Positions 32,150-43,853 of a DNA stretch of 64,000 nucleotides are shown here, piece by piece. The translations under genes and the position numbers were made by a program. How positions within the stretch are numbered: the first letter of the stretch is position 1; each line of letters opens with the position of its first letter. Below the pieces are notes generated by a model. That model saw only the letters and a list, made by a program, of their open reading frames with translations, searched no databases and had not been told where the DNA came from. Source of the stretch: Pseudomicrostroma phylloplanum. Its lineage: Eukaryota > Basidiomycota > Exobasidiomycetes > Microstromatales. The stretch spans positions 186,001 to 250,000 of the forward strand of contig BCHS01000008.1 of NCBI GenBank assembly GCA_039545275.1, read 5' to 3'.

Positions 32150-34770
32150 ATGCCAGGTACGCTCAAGGTAGCATCGGCGCCTACTGTCCATGTAGATCGC
32201 GGCGTATGGAAGCCCTCCTCCCCGAAGTCATCCCCACGTGACTCCCTGCACGCCGGGTCGAATGGGAGTAGCAGCCCGATCAGGAAGCAGAAGGAGGGCA
32301 ACAATGCAGCTCCTACTAAGACGCTAGAGGGAGGGCTCAGCTCACAGATGGGCATGGAGGCGCTGCTGGCAAAGTACCTCAAGGAGCCGCTGCAGTGGGA
32401 ATCATCGCAGCTCCCCTCTGCCTCTGTCAAGTACCGGGCCATCAATGAGGAAGAGCCGGCCGGGCCTGTCGCAGGACCTAGCCGGTTAGCCGCTGGCTCA
32501 ACCTCGAGTCAGGCTGGCAAGACCTCTTCGTCCGCTCCATCGCCCTCTTCTGCCCAGCCGCGGCCACTGCAGAAACAAGACAAATCGACTGCAGGCAGCG
32601 GCAAGGACGCCGATCTGTTCCCTGGCAAGGTCCCCTTGCAATTCCCTGGAGGACTCAAGCGGGCTGGATCAGGTCTCCACAACAGGGGCAACACATGTTA
32701 CATGAACAGTACAATGCAGGCGCTCCTACATACTCCTCCCCTCGTCCACGTCCTGCTCACCCGAGACTCCGACCAGCTCAAGGGCCGCTTTGGCGGCAGC
32801 GTCAAAGGGTTCGACCCAGTCAAGGCTCTACAGAGTCTGACAGAGAGGGCTCTCACAGCCAATGGGAAAGGCGCGGGCGGTGTGACCACGCCCGTAGAGT
32901 TCATCAAAAACCTTAGAGTTGTGGCCAGGACATTTCATACCGGACGGCAGGAAGACGCCCACGAGTGGCTACGGTTACTCCTAGAGTCCGTACAGCAGGC
33001 ATGTCTCGCATCGGCATCTCCGGCCGTAAAGCAATCTGCGCTCAAAGAGACGACGTTCATTCAAAAGATCTTTGGCGGACGCCTCCTCTCAAGAGTGACA
33101 TGTCTCTCCTGTCAACACAACTCAGATACATTCGACCCTATCCTAGATCTCTCCCTAGACATCAGAGGCTGCGATAATCTTGGCCAAGCTATGAGCAATT
33201 TTACCCAAATTGACGAATTGAGAGGATCGGAGAAGTACAAGTGCGAGAAGTGCAAGCGTTTGGTCGTTGCAAGGAAGCAATTCACACTGGACAAGTGTCC
33301 AGAAGTATTGACGGTGCATCTGAAGAGATTCACGTTTACTGGCAGCAAGCTTTCGAGGGCCATTATGTTTCCCGATGTGAGTCAGCACGAGGACGGAAGA
33401 GCAGCAGCGGCAGACTCGTGAGCTGACAATCCCATCCTATGACCGCTCTATAGAAATTCAAAATCTCCCCCTCCTGGACCTCCGATAAGCAGCCCGGCCC
33501 CACTTACTCCCTCTACGCCGTCGTTCACCACCACGGCGGCGGTCCGCACTCGGGGCACTATGTCGCGGAAGTCAAATCTCCCGCAGGCGTCTGGTGCGAC
33601 ATGAACGACGACATGGTCTCGCCAGAACGGCAGGGACCAGGTGGGCACAGCTCCAAGAGCGCCTATATGCTCTTCTATGTCAAGGACGCTAAGAGCCAGC
33701 TGGAAGGAATTGTCAATGGCGCGGCAGCGGGCGCAGGTGCGTCTGCAACATCGTCATCGTCTGAGGCGAAGGCGGGTCTGCAACGAGAACGCGAGCGCGA
33801 TACAAACATGTCGCCGCCGCTGGTTCACAAGAAGTCCAAGCAGGACCTCGCCTCACAGGTCTCAAGCCGGTCGCCCAGCGCCGGTGGCCCATCAGTGTCC
33901 CGGTTCTCCATGGCCAATGGACCCAAGGTCAATGGTTCCGCTAACGGCGCACAAGAGGATGCCGATGCAGACGCATCTCTTCCGCCCAGGAAGAAGCTCG
34001 CGAGCAGCAGCACCAGCAGTCTACTCACCCAGGCAGTTTCCCCAGCCTCCTTCCACGGGCTCGCCGCCGCTTCCTCCTCCCGAGCACTCGCACAAGACGA
34101 GGAAGAAGATGTAGGAGAGACGACCACGACTGGAGCTATCGCGGGCGAGGCTGCACAAGAGAGTGATGGCGAAGGCGAAGACGCAGAGGCAGACGACTCT
34201 CTGCGCTCCGCATCAGGCTCCCAACCTCGCACACCAGCACCTGCTCCTCTCTCGAAGAAGCAGCGTCGGAAGCTAGAGCGCAGACAAAAGGCGCTTCTGC
34301 AGCAGCAGCGCTCCTCTTCTTCCTCTTCCCTTAATTCTTCGCCAGCACGGTCTGCTACTACCTCGACGCCCTCGAAACTATCCGGGGTCATTGCCTCTCC
34401 GTACGCCCAGTCGAAGCCGATCTTTAGGAACTTTTCGCCTGCTTCTGGCAGTGGGAGCGCGGCAGGGGCAGGAGTAGGAGGGGAGAAGAAGCACCTCTTG
34501 AAGCGATTGATGAGCAATAGTGCCAATGGCACCGGCACCGGCATGGACAGCCCCACTAGCTCTCCCAGCAGCGGGACGGGTAGTGGAAAGAGGCAACGAT
34601 CCAATGAAGACGACTACGAGGAGGAAGAAGGTGGTACGAGAACCGCATGGGCTTCTCCCTCTAGCGCCGGCGCCAGCGCTGCCACGTTGCCGACGAGTAC
34701 TTCGTTTGGAAGCGCGTCTGGTCGTAAAGGATGGATGAGCGGGATGAAGAAGAAAAAGAGGGAGCGGTGA
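32150..34770 (+). CDS. Ubiquitin-specific protease (USP family, USP36/Ubp10-like)
   Basis: Cysteine deubiquitinase. Exons 32150..33376 and 33454..34770 (77-nt intron ending CTATAG) give 847 aa. The Cys box reads GLHNRGNTCYMNSTMQALL with the nucleophile Cys at about residue 183. A QEDAHEWLRLLLE motif follows. Zn-ribbon cysteines are in SRVTCLSCQ and EKYKCEKCKR. The fingers/palm motif VLTVHLKRFTF is present, and the His box GPHSGHYVAEV lies directly after the splice with the catalytic His at about residue 444, followed by WCDMNDDMV. The C-terminal ~350 residues are Ser-rich and end in a Lys/Arg cluster (KKKKRER), suggesting nuclear or nucleolar targeting as in USP36/Ubp10. Substrates unknown. 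Confidence 0.93.
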
Positions 34771-35537
34771 GAAGTGGGTAGCTGGAGCCGGTGCGGTGAT
34801 GTGAATAGCTGGACTGCTAGAGCAGAGCGGAGGAAGAGGAAGAGGGGAAAGAGGGGATGAGAGGAGCCGACGAGTCAGGAGAAGGAAAAGCAAGCATCAT
34901 CATCTTCATCTTTGTTCATACCGCATAGCATCACACAGCACACAGAACAGCACATCACACAGCACAGCACGCAATACAGTACCATGCATACATCTCTTTG
35001 CGCATCTTTTGGTCCATTCGCATTCCGTTTCCCTTCTACACTGGACCGGACTAGGACTAGAGAGTAAAGTAGAGAGCGGATCGGATTGTTCATTAAGAAG
35101 GAAAAGAATGAGAATTCTCGAATATCGAATGCGAAGAAGGAAGATACCCCCTTTGGTTCCCCACTCCACTCCATCCCATTCCATCTTTCCAGTCCCACTT
35201 TCACTCTCACTCTCGCCCCGTTGTTCGGTCGTCGTGATTAACAATATCGCCTGTTCCCCTTCCTTTGGCCTCCTTCCTTGATGTCTAAGCTTGCTTGCTA
35301 CGCTACGCTACGCTACGGATGGTGAGGAGAGTTGAAGAAGCCGAGAACGTGATGTGGGGATGAAGAATGAGGGACCGAGGAGAGTGTCCTTTTTCCTGCT
35401 CCCCACTCCTTCTCCTCGTCGTCGTCTTCGTCTTCTTCACCTCCAGGGAGCCTTCTATCTATCTAAACCTGCATTTCTCTTTCAGCTTCGCCTCCTCCTC
35501 GCCTCGTCTCGCCTTTTATAAGCGCTCCCGCTCCCGC
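34771..35537. other. Convergent 3' intergenic region
   Basis: 3' flanks of the deubiquitinase and the StuA-like gene. AT-richer than the coding regions. Holds a CACACAGCA-type microsatellite at about 34931-34975 and four CTACG units at about 35301-35318. No gene recognised. Confidence 0.45.
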
Positions 35538-38262
35538 TCACGGTCCGCTCCCCCTCTTGTCACCATTAATACTGCCAGGTCCAGCACTCCCAATGCCGTT
35601 GCCCGGGTTGGCAGTGCCATACTCTCCACTAGTGTCGTAGGACGTCTCATCCTGTCCCTCGTGCTTCATGCCGCCGCTTCCACGGGCAATGCCGCTTTCC
35701 CGGGGACGCTTGTAGCTCCTCTCGCTTCCTGGTCCTCCCTGGCTATAGAAGTCGCCACTGGGGCCACCACCGCTTTCGTAGGAGGAAGAGCCATTAGGTC
35801 CTCCTGGGGCGCTCCCGTCTTCATCTCCGTACCCACGCTTGTACGAAGTAGACGAGAGGGTCCTCCTCTGCCCCACGCTCCCAATGCCGGGCAGAGACTG
35901 GAGGGTCCCGGCCGTGGGCGGACCGTTGGAGTTGTTGGAAGACGAGGCGGACGAGGGCAGACCATTATCCATGGACGAATGGTTGCTCGAGAGGGCATAA
36001 GGGTTGGACGAGTGGCCTGGGTGGTCCATCGAGTTGCCGCCAGCGCCGCCGCTCACATCAAGTTGGTTGGAGTGACGACGATCGTTGGGGATGGCGCCAG
36101 TGTTACTTCCCAGGCTAGAACGCATCACACTGCCGTGGTTGGACAGCGGGGTGCCTGCTTGCTGGCTGCCGTGACTCTGCATCAGACCACCGCCTGGCGT
36201 GTTGTAGCCAGAGTGATTGTGGTGAGCGGGAGAGTGCGCGGCAGTCCCTGGGGCTGAAGAGATGTAGTTGGCGCCGTTGCCGACGGCACGGTAGTGGTGC
36301 TGTTGTTGAGCATGGTGAGGAGTGTTCCAGCTGGTCTGTCCGCCGGGGTAGTCGGTATCCTGACTGCTACTGCCAACCATCGAGGTCGCTGGAGGTCCTC
36401 CACCCATGTCTAGGCCCGAAGCTGGGCCCTGGCCGGGCATGCCTCCCGACTTCCTGGCAGCTTGTCTCTCCTGCGCTGCTGCCATTACCGCTGCAGTCCT
36501 TGGGTAGTTGTCAGGGTGGTACAGGAAGGACTGGATGTTGGGCTCGAACAGTGGATAGAGGACATCGGCAATGCCATTCTGCTCTGCGAGCTGCTTGCCT
36601 CGTTGGAAGGTGATCCTGATGAGCGGAGGGGAGCATTGCATGTCAGAGGATTGACTCGCACGGCTCTATCATGGGCAAGAACTCTCAACTCACCAGACAC
36701 CCTTGAGGTGCATAGCACCGACCTTGACGACGATCCGCTCCTTCTCATTCTTCAAGATCCCGTCTCGCTTACCACGTGACATGCCACAGACATTGAGCAG
36801 CTTGGTGCCGTTGATCATGCTGTTGTCTGCAGGGTGGTAAAGAGCATGGATGGACGAGGGGTCTGAGTCAGCTTCCGATACCGCAATCGAAGACCCGAAA
36901 CAGCACCCAGCGAAAAAAAGGATGCTTCCAGCGGCCTGCCGTCGTGGTACGATGTAGGTGCGAGGGCGTGCATCGGAGCACTCCTGTTTGCTGTTGGCAT
37001 CCGCGATGACCGAGACCTGACAGATGCGCGTCTGCGGGCGGGCTGCAGAAGCCCTGCAGTGCGGCGCGGCGGCAGTGTCTTCTTCATGCGCGTTCCCGCA
37101 AAAGAAAAACGCCGACATCGCAGGCGCAGGCCAACACGACGTGCGAGTCACCAGCAACGCACGTACGAGCATCCGAAGAAGACCAGCAGCACCAGCACCA
37201 CCACCAGCACAGTCGCGTCGTCACGCTGTTCTCATCAAAGCAAGACTCACCATGTCGCCTGGCAACGCAGACGCCTCGGGCATCCACTTGAAAGCAGAGA
37301 GTGCCTTCGTCTTCCCATAATGTTGTAGTGACCCGATGACGTCCAGCTAGCGGAAGCTGGGTGCTATATTGTGGTGCCGAAGGGTAGCCAGGAGCGCCCA
37401 TGGACTGCTGCTGGAGGCAATGGGAAAGATGTACGAAGAAGCCGAGGGTGGAACAATGAAATGGGAGGATTGATCACATGGAAAAGGAGGAAGACCGTCA
37501 GTTGGAAGCTCTCGTGCGTCGTTGGCCCTCTATCTCTGCCTGGCATTGCTCTATACTGACCGGCTGAGGAGCAGATGAAGAGATGGGCCCTCCAGGAGGC
37601 AAGGCCGAGCCTCCGTAATGAGGGGCGTAGCTTCCCTGGTGCCCACCAGCGGCGGACCCGTGAGAGGCCATACCGGACATCATTCCGGCGATACCAGGCG
37701 AGTGGTAGGCTGGCGAGGCTCCCATACCACCACCTGCGCCTCCATTGTGGCCAGAGAGACCGGGAGCAGAGTGCTGTGAGAAGTTTGGGGCGCCATTGGA
37801 GGCCGGTGGCCCAGACTCGTGGTTGGTGTAGGCAGGGTAGGGTCCAGGTCGATGATGAGGGTGTTGCTGGTGTTGGGGGACCGAGAAGGAGTACGGGCTG
37901 GAGTGGGATTGGTAGGGTCCGCCTGCTTGTCCTCCTGCGCCGCCGCCTACGCCAGCAGCACCATAGGGTGAAGCCGTGGAGGAAGGGTAGCCGTGGTGCT
38001 GTGGAGCGGGGGGTGCGGCGAACTGGTTGGCAGCGTAGCCAGCACCAGTCCCATACGGCGAGGCCTGGGGCGACCAGTGGTGAGGAGCACTGGCACCACC
38101 GCTACCTTGCTGATGACTGCCTCCGCCTCCGCCTCCGAAAGTGTTATCTTGAGACGAGTACTGGGAAGCCCTGGCAAATTCGTTGGCGCCTTGCGCGTTA
38201 CCTGAGCCTCCGGGAGCGGGGGCTGCCGATGCCCGCGCGCCGTATGCACCGTCATGCGACAT
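35538..38262 (-). CDS. APSES-domain transcription factor (StuA / Ust1 type)
   Basis: Sequence-specific regulator of fungal morphogenesis and sporulation; Ust1 is the Ustilago member of the family. Four exons, 37561..38262, 37251..37410, 36694..36826 and 35538..36615, give 690 aa. The APSES/KilA-N DNA-binding domain (about residues 255-365) is split over exons 2 to 4: [40 protein letters not shown], '[20 protein letters not shown]' and, from exon 4, [20 protein letters not shown] with [16 protein letters not shown]. The N-terminal 230 residues are His/Gly/Pro/Ser-rich. The C-terminal part is low-complexity with a basic KRPRES patch. An upstream in-frame ATG at 38310 is possible. The exon 1 donor (GTCAGT) is the least certain junction. 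Confidence 0.92.
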
Positions 38263-39772
38263 GCTGATCGATGACAAAGGGCTGAAGGGATGCAGGAGAG
38301 TTGAAACCAAAGAGGAGGATCAGACAGACGGAAGAGAGGGAAAGAGGACGAAGAGGAGGAGGAAGAGGAAGAGTCGGGTGCTGGGCTTCTAGGCGCGCTC
38401 TTGGTCGCGCTTTTTGTCGGTCCTAGGCCCTGAAGTTCGGGTAGGCGATGGTGCTTTTGAGATGCAGGAGTCTAACAGGAACGTATGGCAGCCGAGATGT
38501 GCCGGCTGGCGTGGTGTGAGTAGGACGGGGAGGGCAAAGATTGGGGGAAAGGAAGGGGGAAGGGGCAGCGGGAATAAGAAGAGGCACTGCTGCTCTGCTC
38601 GGAAGTGTGTGGTTTCTGCGCGGTGCAGAGGCGGGAATGGATTTGGGTCCGGGGAGGGGGAAAGCGGGGCTCGTGGAGGCTCGTGTCTATATTCGTGAGG
38701 GTGAGATGGAGATGTGCGGACGTCTTGATGAGGAAGAGTGCTACCTGAAGATGATAGAGTTGCGCAGCGAGCGACTAATTCCAGACGGGTGGGGGATGGA
38801 GCGACGAGGTGGGAAGGGTTGATGGTAGCTGGCTGGGAAACGCTTGCCTCGCGACGGGGCTGGCTTGTGTGTGGGTTGCGTGCGTGTGCCTGCCTTGGTG
38901 CTTGTGCCTTGTGGTGGGAAGATGCGCCAGGAAGAAGCGAAGAAAGGCAAAGACTGGGCGCGAGCAAGAGGCAGAGGCACAGATGGCGGCGGGCATCAGC
39001 TGTGGTGGGATGCCCCCACCTGTCTGTCTCTCCTGCGCCCCCTCTGCCTGTCGCCGCCATCTGGACAGGGCGGTTGGTGAAATGGCCGGGTGAGATGCCG
39101 CGAGGCAGACAGGCAGAGCAGGGCTGATTGCCTGCCTGCCTGCTTGCCTGCCATTCTGTCGCCTTCGCCTGCCCTTGTGCGTCACCTGTCGTCGTGCCCT
39201 GCCCTGCTTCCCGGCCTGGTAGCTCTGCATAGGATTCCCGGGTGTCTTGCGGCCCCCCCCCCAGTTCCTCCCTCTGCTCACGCGCCCCAACGCGCCTGCC
39301 GGACATTCGGACAAGACTACCGCACCACGATGAAAGGGGGAGGTTTCGGAACGACCTGGCCCGCAAGGAAACCAGAAGCGTGACGTAGACCAACTTTGCC
39401 AATCCGGACAAGACGGCAAAGGAGGCCAACAGAGTGGCCAGATCTGACATACCTCGGTGCAGCGAGTCGCAGACGAGATAAGGTAGGCACTGAGCCAGAT
39501 GCACCCGCACATCAGTGCGTCCTACATACGCACACGCACGCTGCACTCAAGCAGCCACTTAGCGTGCATCCTCTTGCTTTTCAGCCTCTCCGACTCGCTT
39601 GATCCCTGATGTACCGCCCGGGGCAACGCGAGAGCTTTGATCGAACAAGGTACACGCATACGATGCAGGACAGACCGGTAGAGAGGCAGACGCTCTGATT
39701 CGACTAGCTGATAACACGGCAACGTTCACGATCACTATGGGGTATCTCGCCTGGTGGGTATCTAAGACTAGC
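38263..39772. promoter_or_regulatory. 1.5 kb upstream region of the StuA-like gene
   Basis: Between the arrestin stop and the StuA-like start, both on the minus strand. A minus-strand frame of 385 codons (38389..39546) covers much of it, but other long frames overlap it on both strands and its content (Ser/Pro/His/Arg, CT-rich) looks like chance in GC-rich DNA. A degenerate CTGC/CTGCC tract lies at about 39129-39152 and a run of ten C at 39253-39262. A long leader or promoter for a developmental regulator is the likely use. Confidence 0.4.
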
Positions 39773-42700
39773 TCACAGCCCGGCCATACGTCCGCCCCTC
39801 GCGCCCAAGTATGCCTCAATGGCCCTCATCTCTCGCGTGAGCGCAGCCCCGCTACCTTCGCTGCCTGCAGACACCCCCGCACCCGCACCCACAGCCGCGC
39901 TCGCACTCCCGCCGATTTGCCCCTCAATACGACTGCCCGCCCCCTGCGCCATGCGGACACTGATGGGGTAGCCTGGGGGGAGCGTATCGGTGGTGCAGTC
40001 GGAGAAGTTGTCTGCCATCTCTCTGCTCGTGGGCGTAGTCGTCTCCAGAGCAGACTCTTCTTCGGGGGGCTCCACTGCAAGTTGAGGTGCGCCTCCTGCT
40101 TGGGTGGGGGAGCCTCCCGCTGGGGTTTGGTTGAAGCTCGAGAAAGGAAATCCGGTCTGGCTGATGTATGATGGAGACGGGCTGAGAGGATGTACGACTG
40201 CTGGCTGCGCTTCGGGGGGAGTCGCCAGGGAGAACCCGAGGCCTTGCACTGGAGAACCATTCGCACCTCCACTGCTCTGGGCAGGAGGTGTCTGCGAGCT
40301 CGAAGAAGGTGTGTCCGCAGTGACAGTCCCGCCGCCTTGACTGTGCCCCAGCTCAGTAGAGGCTTCCAATGCGTCTTCAGAGCTCGTCGAGCTAGGTTGA
40401 TCTCCATCTCCATCTCCCTCTCTCTGTACTTCGAGAGCATTGCTCTCGCTGGCCGCTCTCCTAGCCATGTCTCTCAAGTAAAGGCTTGAATAGGTGGGGA
40501 GCGCTTGCAGTCTGTTCGGCTCGCTGGAAGCGCTTCGTTCGCCTGTGGTATGTGAGCTGGTCGTAGGAGCCGCTGGATCGGAGCTCTGTAGTTGCTCCGG
40601 TTCCGACCGTGGCAATGCCATGCTCTGACCAGCCGCGCTCGAATTGTGACTCGTCGGCTCGTTGGCGACGCAGATAGTGGGAATGGCGAGTTGGCCAATG
40701 CCCTCTTCAAAGGCGTTTGCGCGCGAGGTGGAAGGGATCTCGATGTCCACTTGTACAAGCAGACTGTACGAGAGCTTAAGGTTCTTGAACGTGAAGGATG
40801 GCACCGTCTTTTGTGAAGGATCCACTAATGTCGATGTGCGTGCAATCGAAGCGCCGGACGTGTCCATGCTCAGTCCCGCCGTGGCAGGAGCTTCGGTAGA
40901 AGGCCGTCTGACAGGAACCGTATATCCCTCAAGCATGAAGAAACCTTCGAAGATCTGCACCTCTGCACCCAAGCGATGGGGCAAATGTCGCGTGCGATCG
41001 TCGCGCCTGGTCAGCGCTTCCACCTTGATGCCAGCTTGACCGGAAGGCGTCTGCATCGGGACGGCAGTCTCAATCTTGAGGACTCCAAATTTCGTCGTGG
41101 AGGTCACTGTGCGCAGCAGAGACATTCGAACAGTGTCCGTCTTGAGACGAGAGCCTCTTGGCAGAGATAGACGCAGCAAGAAGGGCACTTTGAGATCCGT
41201 AGAGATGGAAGCCAATGCAGGGAAAGAGAGCTGTACGAGAGGAGAATAATGGTCAGCTCTAGTCAAAACACATTCTTCTTGAGGTGACTGGCATCGCCTA
41301 TACTCGCCTCCATGGACACATTGCCCGAGGCATCGACGGCCGAATGCTTGTACCATGCCTGCTGCCTACCACGGTCATTTGTGATGATCTGCAAATTGTC
41401 ATCTGAGAGGTCTCTGGCGGGACTGCCTGGAAGTCGTGCATCTCTGCTAGGCGCCGTCAGGGAGCCGACATCAACCTGCAGAGATCTCCGGCGCTGCGCC
41501 CTGTCCGTTACACCACTGCTGGGAGGTGGACGGGACTCTATGCTCAAGGAGGCACGATTTGTGCGGGCGGCAGGACTAGTGGTATCGGGAGACGGCAAGA
41601 CAGCGGGGACCGTGTTGACAGCGACTGGGACTGTAGCCGAGAAGGGTGGATGCGGGTGGACCGTGAAGGGTGTTGATAATCTGTTCGTGAGGAGGAAAGT
41701 GGGGCTAAGATCAATCACTGCTGCCAAACGTAGACGAGTCTGTACCGCTACTCAATGTTTTCCTCCTGACCTTGCTCACCTTTCCTTCTTCGTGACTCCT
41801 AGACGCCCAGTCCAACCTACTCTCTGCCGCTTGACAGTCACTTCGATTGTGTACTCGACCTTGCCGAGCCTTGTCTTGTCCGACCGGGTGTTTTGTACCC
41901 ATTGACTGGCCTTCTGTAGAAAATTGGCAGTCTCCTCACTTTGCATGTCCCCAAGGGGGATCGAGGAGGCATCGAGGGAGGGAGGTAGATCAATGGGCAA
42001 TCTTGACTTCTCCCTCAGCCTCCTCGGCCGAGCCAACTCGTCCTCGGTAAAGTCATCTTGCCAAGTCGCGGGAAGCTTCTTGGGCAGTAGGAACTCGAAT
42101 TGCGCGCTGAGAGGTTCGGCCGAAGTTGTTTCAGAGGCAGCACTGAGGGTGGCAATGTCCTTTTCTGTGAAAATGGAGCATCTATCGGTCCAGAAGATGA
42201 CTTTGGAAAAGCCAATTTCTCTTCGCTTCGGCGTTTCTTGCTGACGAAAGAGGGGCTCGGATTCATCCGAGGGGACCAGGACATGGCTGATAGTGATGGA
42301 CGGAGTGAGCCTGGCGCTCGCATACTGTACAGGTCCTGCAGCTCACTCAGCGTCGTACTCACCACTCTCTCACTCCTCTCAGTGTGCTCTTGACGCTGAC
42401 AACTTTTCTATCGCCATTGGGCGAGGCTCTGAGTGTGACTAGCCCAGTGAGGCAATCACCCGGTCGATACACCCCATCTGCATGGGGCGGTGGAAGGAGC
42501 TGAAGTATGGTAGAATCACATGTAGTATCGTATGTACTGTCCCCATCTCCTTCTTCCAGTCGCACTTCGGAGTGATGGATGCTCGCCAGCTCTGCCAAGG
42601 TGCGCTCGCTGGTCGATCTGCGCGACGTGGGTGAGGGCGGGGAGCTCACGCCAGGTGAGGACGATGAGTTCAAGAAAGCCTTCACTTTTGCCATGCCGAG

Positions 42701-43018
42701 GCTAGAGAGTCGACGAGAGCGATTACGGGACGAAGTGCTCGAAGGCTCTTGGGCGGGCATCGGCGCTCCGGCGGCAGTGGATGATGGTGAGAAAGTCTGA
42801 GGTGGCAGAGGGTTCTCTGTAGTGGGACCCTCGTATACGCTGCTGACGTCCTGGGAGCGCCTATTATGTGAAGCAGCACCAGAGGGCGAAGGAGTAGCCA
42901 TACTGGGCTGGAAGTCCTTATTGATTACAGAAGCAGAGGTACGAATAGGACCTCGAAGCACTGACTTCAAGCGCTGGAGGGGTCCTGTGCCGACAGTGGT
43001 GTCTGTCTGGGTAGCCAT
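39773..43018 (-). CDS. Arrestin-related trafficking adaptor with PY motif
   Basis: Likely alpha-arrestin that recruits a Nedd4/Rsp5-type ubiquitin ligase to plasma-membrane cargo (family knowledge). Modelled exons 42363..43018, 41780..42310, 41308..41704 and 39773..41230 give 1013 aa with all phases closing. After a Ser-rich head, arrestin-N strands include VYRPGDCLTGLVTLRASP, 'LTPSITISHVLVPSD' and YTIEVTVKRQRVGWTGRLGV. Arrestin-C strands include SFTFKNLKLSYSLLVQVDIE. A PPxY motif is present as LPPGYPI near the C-terminus, together with LPTYSSLYL. Intron 1 uses the acceptor giving REW-LTPSI. Intron 3 appears to be GC-AG, which lowers certainty of that junction. The start could also be the in-frame ATG at 43114. 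Confidence 0.75.
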
Positions 43019-43853
43019 TGCGTTGTGAGGTGGAGAAGTGCGAGCTTGGTCTAGGGAAGAAGAGTAGACAGGAGTGAAAAGTCTGGCTGCTTCTGGCTGT
43101 ATCTCATCTTTCACGGCGTTTGGTGCGAGGGAGCAAATGACTTGACACCGGCTAGGGGCGAAAGGTACTTAGTGGCCGTGCGGCTTTGCCTGAGTGCCGA
43201 TCTCGTCTTGCTCCGTGGCTCCGGGCATCGGGACCTGGCTGGACTTGTGCGCTGCCACTTTGCTGCCAGGAGCAGCCTGCATACGGTGCTCGGCCTCATA
43301 GTAGCAATCAGTACAGGGGTCGCTGGTGGCATTCTGCCCATCGCCCACTGTACTGGTCCTCGCACGGTCACATACCCGGAAAGGAGGTGAGAGCTCGGCG
43401 ATCAGACCTCCTTCCATGCATCATAGCCGCCGCTGCCATATAGGAGAATTATTCACCACTCTTTGGGCCTGGAAAAGACTCCTCTCCCGGCACAAGACTA
43501 TCAGCATGTGTCGGCATGACCGCACAGGCGCAGATAGAGGCCGCGGATTGAAGGTCTCGGCAGTTGCGAGGTGAAGCAGAGCCAGAGGCGGGGCGGCGTG
43601 TCCCTCGAATCGGATCGGAGCCAAGGACAAAGCAACTCAGTGTTGCTCTCATTGAAAGTCCGCTGCACCCCGCGTCTCGCGCTTCGCCTTGTTCCCCCGG
43701 TCATGGAGGTGCTACCTCTTACCACCCTTTCTCATCAATCTGCTCATTCTCACGTCTTTGGCAAGGCCTGGGTGGCGCCGACGAGCTAGCTAGCCTCCTA
43801 CGTCTGTGCCCTGTCTCTGCAACTCTTCCCGGTGGCCATCGTGCGCGCTCGCC
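43019..43853. promoter_or_regulatory. Divergent region, arrestin / SH3BGR-like gene
   Basis: 835-bp bidirectional upstream region. Short frames on both strands show no family pattern. No specific element asserted. Confidence 0.35.

Noticed and set aside
38389..39546. 385-codon minus-strand frame as a separate gene
   Set aside because: Biased composition, overlaps several other long frames on both strands, no domain, and it sits in the expected StuA-like upstream region.
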